Shown here one piece after another: positions 52,627 through 60,000 of a DNA stretch of 60,000 nt. The notes beneath the pieces are model-generated. The model was not told the origin of the DNA. It made no database searches and saw only the letters and a list, made by a program, of their open reading frames with translations. The stretch is from contig NC_064034.1 of NCBI RefSeq assembly GCF_932526225.1, positions 13,406,887-13,466,886 of the forward strand. The letters are read 5' to 3'. The position numbers and the translations under genes are program-made. The stretch is from Nematostella vectensis (Eukaryota > Cnidaria > Anthozoa > Actiniaria > Edwardsiidae). Position 1 is the stretch's first letter. Each line of letters starts with the position of its first letter.

Positions 52627-54516
52627 GTAAGTAAAATCGAGACAACGAAATGCATTTATAGTTATAAATAATAGCGATATAGTATCAGCTACTCTCATCT
52701 GTGCAATTCTACCATCGAGTTTAAGAATATAAAGTATTGTAGCTGCAAGTGTTATTCAATATTTTATAATAATAATATAATCATCAAATACTCGGTCATA
52801 TAAATGATTAGTTTAAGGTTTAACTATCATCTCTTTTCTGTTAAGTCATATGTAGTGATTAAAGAAAACTACATCGTCACGTAATACAATAATCATTCCA
52901 TACAAAACGAAGAAATATTTTTTAGCGGTTTTGAAATCCCGTCTGTATTTTGGGAGCTATAAGGAAGGACGGCAATCCCTTGGTGAGATGCCATCATTCG
53001 CTCACGATGAGATTCCAGAAGTCTGATAGAACGACACCAGAACTCTGCTCAAATGGCTTTTACTGGTATTTTTCTTAAAAATCATAAAAATTACAATAGT
53101 GCACACATTTCAAAATGTAAGATCTCGATAAGCAAATTTTCTGGAGAAACTTCACTGGAGGACACTATATTCCTTTAAAGATGTTTTGCTTGGCCGAATG
53201 TTCTAGAGTCACAAAACAATAAATCATAACTAAGAGAACTAAACATTGATTTTCCAACGAAACAGAGTTTACCAACAGCTAACAAGTTTTATGCGGTAGA
53301 CAACCATTTGTATAACATATATGTGTATATGGGCATTAATACGAACATAATAATAATTTATCTATTGAATGCATTGAAAGCCCAGACGTTGAGAATGGAA
53401 TATATTTTGTTACGGGCTGATACCTTTATCATCAGATATGAATAATAATTAACAAGCTATTAAAAAAACACACGAAAAAAATGAAGCTGAGTTTAATGAT
53501 ACATGCAGTAGAGAGAAAATGGAGATTGGTGTATTAGGCTATATAAAAAGATTTATGTCATAACCTCTTTATTATTGGTCGCTTAGTGTGAAACCCCACA
53601 TATCTTGAAGCCAATTACGCCACGGTTCATAATAAGGAAAAGCAATGAAGTAGAAAAGCAATGAGCTCGTAAATATTTTTACTGCTAAAATGCGGGTAGT
53701 TCAAATCATGTTTTTAAAACTGCAACTGCACGTACACTGGTCTATCTAATTTTAAGGAAATATATGAGAAATTGTAAAAAAGCTGTTGTTAAATCTAAAT
53801 ACTATTTTGCGTCGGAGTAGGCAACTATTTATAGAATATTGCATTGTATTTAAAAAAAAGTTATTGCTGCTATGACAGCTTTTTAATTTCCCAATGCAAT
53901 TTCCATAGTGACGAAATTTAATTTTCTCAAAGCCCGATCCAAAATTCGCGGTTTTTGCGGTAGTGATCAGGGGCGGCGGAGCTGTCCCAAAAGTCCTTAG
54001 GTAGCCTATTGTTCTTGCTTTTTTTATGGAAATCTTATTATCTTATTTATGTTCTGTTTGTAAGTTTATTACAAAAATATGGGAAGGGGTATGGTAAAGC
54101 TTATTGGCACAGGAAGATTATTTGACTTTGTCTAGTTTTTGCTGGAACTATTGCTATTACTTAAAAAAATATTGGTGTCAAAAGTTCTATTAATTGGAGT
54201 AATATCTTCCGTCTCTAAAGACTCTTAGATTGGGTCTTGCGAGTTTCAGTGCAGTCAACAGGTAGGCGACACGATAAAATGAAAACGTATATAAAGCTTG
54301 GTAAGAAGCAAAGCAGGGTGGCTACATTTTTTGTCGTAATCTCTTACCTTGAATCACCGAATAATATCTAACGGAAGAACCTTGCTTGAATTGGATTGAA
54401 GTTTATTATTCAAGCGAATGTTACTTTAAGCTGACTGGACTCAGACTGAGCCCGCGTTCCCCTGAGTTCCTTGAAAGTTCCCTGAATTTCTTGAACATTA
54501 TATGTGCAAGGTCATT

Positions 54517-54561
<45 letters not shown>

Positions 54562-56428
54562 AATAAAACGTTTCCAGCAAGAACAGAAAGGCGTTTCCCT
54601 TTATCAAATATCCTTGTCAGTCAAACCTTTTTAACTCATTTGCCAACTTAATTACGACGTCATATCATAAGCTAGTCTGCTTTACAGATTTTGGGGTAAA
54701 AAAATATCTCATTTTGTTTTCATCCCAAATTGGAAGATCAATTATGTGACGAAATCTATCTTAAAAGTTTTATACTTCAGTTACCAAATTCAAACAAAAA
54801 ATATCCCTAAAGCTTCTCTTAATCAGGCGATTGAAATGTATGCCTTCTCACATTTCAATGATCCTTTCGACTAAGCATTATGGCTGCTATCACCATTTCT
54901 ATCGCGTTACGATTGAAGCCTATGCAAAATTATACTCAGCCCGAATCTATTCAATAACTCAATAACTGGTACGTATCATATCAAACACATTTTAGTGGCG
55001 GCATATGCGTGTTTATTACACAAGATGCCATTAAAACCGCGGTAAGGGAGCGGCCATTTATTACTGGGGGGGGGGGGGCAAACATGCCTAGGGGCTACGT
55101 TTTTTGTGGATGTCATTAAAGAAGGGGTCACATTTTTTTTGGGCTGTCATTAAAGGGGGGTCACATTTTTGGGGGCGCCGAATTTAAGTCTGGTTTTAAT
55201 ATAATACCGAGCAAGAGAGTCATTGTTCAAATAAAAATTTTATTCAGATCACAACGTTTCCCACTATTGTATATCTAGTTCCGTATTGTTCAGGTACCAA
55301 TGTTGTCTCTAAATAAATGAGTTGAACAAAACGAATACAAAATTGCCATGGTAGCTGTTCTATATTTTCGTAAAGGTTATATTCAGTTACATTCAGTATG
55401 TATATCAAGTCTCTGTGGTTTTAAAAATATATAATTACTGAAATTAAAAAGGTGGAGATGGGGGGGGGGGGGGGGGGGTTGCAAATTTTTGGGCGCCCGG
55501 TCTAGGGGGATTCTCGATTTTTGGGCTTGGATTTGAGAGGGGGACAAAATTTTTAAGCCCAGGGGTTTGCAAAAATGCCACCCCCCCCCCCCCCAGTAAC
55601 TAATGACCGAGGTTAGGGAACTTAAGCCTATGTGTTGTGCCATGGCATATCGACCAAAATCTAAAGATCGAAGTTTCCAATAATTTTTCGTATATGGATA
55701 GAGGGTCATGAATTAAGTTCACACACAAAGTTAGTCTTTTCTGCGCATGTACAGGCTCACAGCACGTGACTATAATTCTGGGTAGAGCGCACACTTCAAT
55801 AACTATTTTTTACGTAAAACAATTGGCGGATTTGTAAAATCTTATCAAATGCACCAGACAATACATGATTTCTTTTGGTTAGGTTTTGGTTTGGTTGAGC
55901 GAAAGGCGAATTTTCAAAATCCTAAAAATTCCGATGGAATAATAAAAACAAGATGGTTCGATCGGAATAAAATTCCGATGGAATAATAAAAACAACATGG
56001 TTCGATGGTTTAGTATGTATTTCCAAATTGCTAACGTAGCGTTGATGATAAAAGCCCACGTGTTAGCCCCCCAATTTGTTTTTCTCTTTGACTAATTATG
56101 CAACGAAAAATAAAACTTGGATCACAGACAGAACTTAAATCAGCCCCGCCTACTCTTTACTCAAATATGAAAATATATAAAAAGAAGCCAACCCATTTAA
56201 AGATAAAGTTGTCATAAACACATTCCTACGGGACGTTTTATATGGTATATAACAGAGGAATGTTCAATAAATTACAGTGAAAACAATACCACTGAAAACA
56301 TTCCGCCATCCATATGACTAGCCAGTTCATTAACCGCTATTCTAAAAAAACGTTTTAGCAATCTAAATTCTAGCTTTATAAACACGTTCATACACAAATA
56401 AAAAAATACGCTATTTATTACTTTACAG
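52627..56428. other. Intergenic or intronic region upstream of the repeat-protein gene
   Basis: AT-rich. It contains an (AT)n microsatellite at about 54518-54556 and an imperfect duplication of about 46 bp (ATTCCGATGGAATAATAAAA) at 55927-56005. A G/C-homopolymer-rich block lies at about 55,050-55,610; its ends are roughly inverted (CGGCCATTTATTACTGGGG against the complement of CCCCAGTAACTAATGACCG), so it may be an old insertion. Confidence 0.5.
54518..54556. repeat. (AT)n microsatellite
   Basis: An uninterrupted run of about 19 AT dinucleotides. Confidence 0.97.
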
Positions 56429-56440
56429 CAAAAGAAAAAA

Positions 56441-59400
56441 ATGGATAATAACAACAAAACCGAAGAGAGCACAAACACATGGCACGAGGGTGGTGACACC
56501 ATCACAGAGACAACACGACGGACAGTGGATAAAGATGGAAATGTAGTCATCACGAAGAATCGGCTAGTAAAAAGAGCCGGTAAAAGCGTAAAGTCCGTAA
56601 AGAAGCCGGTTGTGATAACCCCAGCCGAAATACAGTTATCTCTACAGCACCCCTCTTATGGCCAGGAAACTCTCATAACAAAAACACAAGGGGAGAACAA
56701 TGTGCAAAGAATGCGCTATTCATCTCAAGACCAACAAAAAGAGGATAATACCATCATCCACACTAACATTCCTATAGATGTTTCTTTTCCCATGAGCCGC
56801 AAGCAAGAGAACATCATCATTACCAAGCAGACGAAGATCCTTGAATCACAATCACGAACAATAGTCAACGAAAGCACAACAAAGACAGAGAGGGGCGCGC
56901 TAGATGCAGTTGATGCAAGTTACCAGATGAACCGCGGTGTAAGACGCCTTGAGATGATGAATGGTAAAAAGATTATCAACGGCACTGCGCCAGAAAAGCA
57001 ATCATACACGAAGCATTCAAAAAAATCAAGATATGACTACAAAATCCCGATAGATGTCGAAATGGATAAATTACCAGCAAAATACAACAGGGATAGCACA
57101 AACACGACGAACGGTAAAACAGCAATCAACGACTCGTATTACAAATATACAAACAGTTCTTTGAACGCTTATGGGCCAAAAAGCAACAAGAACATCAAAA
57201 CTAATCAATACGAGTCAAGCTACTACAGCGCGGCAAAACAATCCATACAAAACATCGATAGAGAGCAATCTGAATTCCAAGGAGACCGTCCAAAACAAGG
57301 TGAGCTGGTAGGTAAATGGCAACCTGAGGAGTTTACTGTCGAAACGACAAACATCACACCAGGCAGGTTAACAATAGGTGAATCCAACCACACGGATCTT
57401 GAAGAAAAAGAAGTAGTCAAACAACAACGACCTCCAAGAAAGCTGCAAATGGAAGAAATTTGTGGCATAAGCGAAACCATGGCAATACAGTTAGAGCCTA
57501 CATTCGAAGAGGAGCGTCCAAAACCAGGCAAGCTCGTCGGCAAGTGGAAACCTGAGGAATCCACTGTGGAAAAGGCCATCATCAAGCCAGGGAAACTAAC
57601 CAACATCGAATTCATAGAGACTGAGCCTGAAGAAAAACAAGTTGTCAAACAACAACCGCCTCCCAGGAAGCTGCAAACTGAAAAGATTTATGCCTTTACC
57701 GAAACCACGGCAGTAGAGTCACAGCCTACATTCGAAGAGGACCATCCAAAACCAGGCAAGTTCGTCGGCAAGTGGCAACCTGAGGAATCCAATGTGGAAA
57801 AGACCATCATCAAGCCAGGCAAACTAACCAACATCGAATTCATAGAGACTGAGCCTGAAGAAAAAGAAGTTGTCAAACAACAACCGCCTCCCAGAAAGCT
57901 GCAAACTGAAAAGATTTATGCCTTTACCGAAACCACGGCAGTAGAGTCAGAGCCTACATTCGAAGAGGACCGTCCAAAACCAGGTAAGCTCGTCAGCAAG
58001 TGGCAACCTGAGGAATCCACTGTGGAAAAGGCCATCATCAAGCCAGGGAAACTAACCAACATCGAATTCAAAGAGACTGAGCCTGATGGAAAAGAAGTTG
58101 TCAAACAACAACCGCCTCCCAGGAAGCTGCAAATTGAGAAGATTTATGCCTTTACCGAAACCAAGGCAGTAGAGTCACAGCCTACATTCGAAGAGGACCG
58201 TCCAAAACCAGGCAAACTCGTCGGCAAGTGGCAACTTGAGGAATCCACTGTGGAAAAGGCCATCATCAAGCCAGGGAAACTAACCAACATCGAATTCAAA
58301 GAGACTGAGCCTGTAGAAAAACAAGTTCTCAAACAACAACCGCCTCCAAGGAAGCTGCAAACTGAGAAGATTTATGCCTTTACCGAAACCACAGCAGTAG
58401 AGTCACAGCCTACATTCGAAGAGGACCGTCCAAAACCAGGCAAGCTCGTCGGCAAGTGGCAACCTGAGGAATCCACAGTGGAAAAGTCCATCATCAAGCC
58501 AGGGAAAATAACCAACATCGAATTCATAGAGAGTGAGCCTGAAGAAAACGAAGTTGTCAAACAACAACCGCCTCCAAGGAAGCTGCAAACTAAAAAGATT
58601 TATGCCTTTACCGAAACCACAGCAGTAGAGTCACAGCCTACATTCGAAGAGGACCGTCCAAAACCAGGCAAGCTCGTCGGAAAGTGGCAACCTGAGGAAT
58701 CCACTGTGGAAAAGGCCATCATCAAGCCAGGCAAACTAACCAACATCGAATTCATAGAGACTGAGCCTGAAGAAAACGAAGTTGTCAAACAACAACCGCC
58801 TCCCAGGAAGCTGCAAACTGAAAAGATTTATGCCTTTACCGAAACCACGGCAGTAGAGTCACAGCCTACATTCGAAGAGGACCATCCAAAACCAGGCAAG
58901 CTCGTCGGCAAGTGGCAACCTGAGGAATCCACTGTGGAAAAGGCCATCATCAAGCCAGGCAAACTAACCAACATCGAATTCATAGAGGCTGAGCCTGAAG
59001 AAAAAGAATTTGTCAAACAACAACCGCCTCCCAGGAAGCTGCAAACTGAAAAGATTTATGCCTTTACCGAAACCACGGCAGTAGAGTCAGAGCCTACATT
59101 CGAAGAGGACCGTCCAAAACCAGGTAAGCTCGTCAGCAAGTGGCAACCTGAGGAATCCACTGTGGAAAGGGCCATCATCAAGCCAGGGAAACTAACCAAC
59201 ATCGAATTCGGAGAGACTGAGCCTGATGGAAAAGAAGTTGTCAAACAACAACCGCCTCCCAGGAAGCTGCAAATTGAGAAGATTTATGCCTTTACCGAAA
59301 CCAAGGCAGTAGAGTCACAGCCTACATTCGAAGAGGACCGTCCAAAACCAGGCAAACTCGTCGGCAAGTGGCAACTTGAGGAATCCACTGTGGAAAAGGC

Positions 59401-60000
59401 CATCATCAAGCCAGGGAAACTAACCAACATCGAATTCAAAGAGACTGAGCCTGTAGAAAAACAGGTTCACAAACAACAACCGCCTCCAAGGAAGCTGCAA
59501 ACTGAGAAGATTTATGCCTTTACCGAAACCACAGCAGTAGAGTCACAGCCTACATTCGAAGAGGACCGTCCAAAACCAGGCAAGCTCGTCGGCAAGTGGC
59601 AACCTGAGGAATCCACAGTGGAAAAGTCCATCATCAAGCCAGGGAAAATAACCAACATCGAATTCATAGAGACTGAGCCTGAAGAAAACGAAGTTGTCAA
59701 ACAACAACCGCCTCCAAGGAAGCTGCAAACTAAAAAGATTTATGCCTTTACCGAAACCACAGCAGTAGAGTCACAGCCTACATTCGAAGAGGACCGTCCA
59801 AAACCAGGCAAGCTCGTCGGAAAGTGGCAACCTGAGGAATCCACTGTGGAAAAGGCCATCATCAAGCCAGGCAAACTAACCAACATCGAATTCATAGAGA
59901 CTGAGCCTGAAGAAAACGAAGTTGTCAAACAACAACCGCCTCCCAGGAAGCTGCAAACTGAAAAGATTTATGCCTTTACCGAAACCACGGCAGTAGAGTC
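56441..60000 (+). CDS. Repeat protein with 76-residue PGKLVGKWQPEE repeats (3' end beyond window)
   Basis: After the acceptor TTTACAG at 56428, ATG at 56441 (context AAAAAATGG) opens a frame with no stop to the window end, at least 1,186 codons. The first 275 or so residues are unique, polar and rich in K, N, T and S (for example WHEGGDTITETTRRTVDKDG), with no recognisable domain. From about residue 277 a 76-residue unit repeats about 12 times. Its hallmarks are YAFTETTAVESQPTFEEDRP, KPGKLVGKWQPEESTVEKAI, IKPGKLTNIEFIETEPEE and VVKQQPPPRKLQTEKI. The first two units are diverged and later ones nearly identical. There is no signal peptide or membrane segment, so an intracellular structural or scaffold role is inferred. 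The 62-codon frames on the opposite strand are shadows of the repeat. Confidence 0.85.
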   Translation, partial: MDNNNKTEESTNTWHEGGDTITETTRRTVDKDGNVVITKNRLVKRAGKSVKSVKKPVVITPAEIQLSLQHPSYGQETLITKTQGENNVQRMRYSSQDQQKEDNTIIHTNIPIDVSFPMSRKQENIIITKQTKILESQSRTIVNESTTKTERGALDAVDASYQMNRGVRRLEMMNGKKIINGTAPEKQSYTKHSKKSRYDYKIPIDVEMDKLPAKYNRDSTNTTNGKTAINDSYYKYTNSSLNAYGPKSNKNIKTNQYESSYYSAAKQSIQNIDREQSEFQGDRPKQGELVGKWQPEEFTVETTNITPGRLTIGESNHTDLEEKEVVKQQRPPRKLQMEEICGISETMAIQLEPTFEEERPKPGKLVGKWKPEESTVEKAIIKPGKLTNIEFIETEPEEKQVVKQQPPPRKLQTEKIYAFTETTAVESQPTFEEDHPKPGKFVGKWQPEESNVEKTIIKPGKLTNIEFIETEPEEKEVVKQQPPPRKLQTEKIYAFTETTAVESEPTFEEDRPKPGKLVSKWQPEESTVEKAIIKPGKLTNIEFKETEPDGKEVVKQQPPPRKLQIEKIYAFTETKAVESQPTFEEDRPKPGKLVGKWQLEESTVEKAIIKPGKLTNIEFKETEPVEKQVLKQQPPPRKLQTEKIYAFTETTAVESQPTFEEDRPKPGKLVGKWQPEESTVEKSIIKPGKITNIEFIESEPEENEVVKQQPPPRKLQTKKIYAFTETTAVESQPTFEEDRPKPGKLVGKWQPEESTVEKAIIKPGKLTNIEFIETEPEENEVVKQQPPPRKLQTEKIYAFTETTAVESQPTFEEDHPKPGKLVGKWQPEESTVEKAIIKPGKLTNIEFIEAEPEEKEFVKQQPPPRKLQTEKIYAFTETTAVESEPTFEEDRPKPGKLVSKWQPEESTVERAIIKPGKLTNIEFGETEPDGKEVVKQQPPPRKLQIEKIYAFTETKAVESQPTFEEDRPKPGKLVGKWQLEESTVEKAIIKPGKLTNIEFKETEPVEKQVHKQQPPPRKLQTEKIYAFTETTAVESQPTFEEDRPKPGKLVGKWQPEESTVEKSIIKPGKITNIEFIETEPEENEVVKQQPPPRKLQTKKIYAFTETTAVESQPTFEEDRPKPGKLVGKWQPEESTVEKAIIKPGKLTNIEFIETEPEENEVVKQQPPPRKLQTEKIYAFTETTAVE
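57271..60000 (+). repeat. 228-bp coding tandem array with 1,140-bp higher-order period
   Basis: GGCAAGTGG-type GKW codons recur every 228 bp at about 57315, 57540, 57768 and on to 59820. Distinctive variants recur every five units (1,140 bp). Examples are GTCAGCAAGTGG at about 57992 and 59132, GGCAACTTGAGG at about 58229 and 59369, and GAAAAGTCCATC at about 58481 and 59621. This points to a recent five-unit duplication. The array continues beyond the window. Confidence 0.95.

Noticed and set aside
57223-59928. Series of 62-residue minus-strand open frames repeating every 228 bp
   Set aside because: They are antisense shadows of the continuous plus-strand frame from 56441 to the window end, which explains their spacing and identity.

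Overview
The window reads as animal nuclear DNA, most likely from an anthozoan cnidarian such as Nematostella. It is AT-rich, with intron-split genes carrying GT/AG junctions, AATAAA signals after stop codons, many young minisatellites, LINE-type reverse transcriptase debris and TA-flanked DNA transposons. The species call is inference. No prokaryotic features, rRNA, tRNA or CRISPR array were seen.

Left part (1-10,060, minus strand): an EH-domain, coiled-coil endocytic adaptor gene of the intersectin/EPS15 kind. It was rebuilt from eleven phase-consistent exons and continues past the left edge. Its introns hold a 2-kb minisatellite of 35/38-bp units, a 40-bp minisatellite and a fold-back element. 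About 750 bp away and divergent lies a complete two-exon NOC4L gene (10,811-16,031, plus), a ribosome-biogenesis factor. Its single intron contains a palindromic element, a wrecked protein-kinase copy and a 102-bp tandem array.

Middle (16,100-25,500): a small intronless gene for a predicted N-myristoylated serine-rich protein (17,849-18,298), then mostly empty DNA, a 48-bp minisatellite, and a broken reverse transcriptase in which one internal segment has been amplified into eleven 55-bp copies.

Right part (25,589-60,000, plus strand): two long genes for modular, low-complexity, cytoskeleton-like proteins. The first (25,589-46,482) is reconstructed from eleven exons that join in frame to about 2,518 residues. 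It has an N-terminal double-CxxC segment, charged coiled coil, a decapeptide repeat, a duplicated acidic module and about fourteen copies of a short motif resembling VxKLDLSxF. The second starts at 56,441 and stays open to the right edge; it encodes about 12 copies of a 76-residue repeat containing PGKLVGKWQPEE, with a recent 1,140-bp higher-order duplication. Between them sits a 1,168-bp pogo/Tigger-type element with subterminal iterons carrying an intact 153-residue HIRAN-like ORF, next to a MITE and a second, 1.55-kb inverted-repeat element containing tandem TATA-like repeats.

The best candidates for undescribed biology are the long KLDLSxF-motif gene and its 76-residue-repeat neighbour, the HIRAN-like ORF inside a transposon, and the minisatellite born inside a reverse transcriptase.
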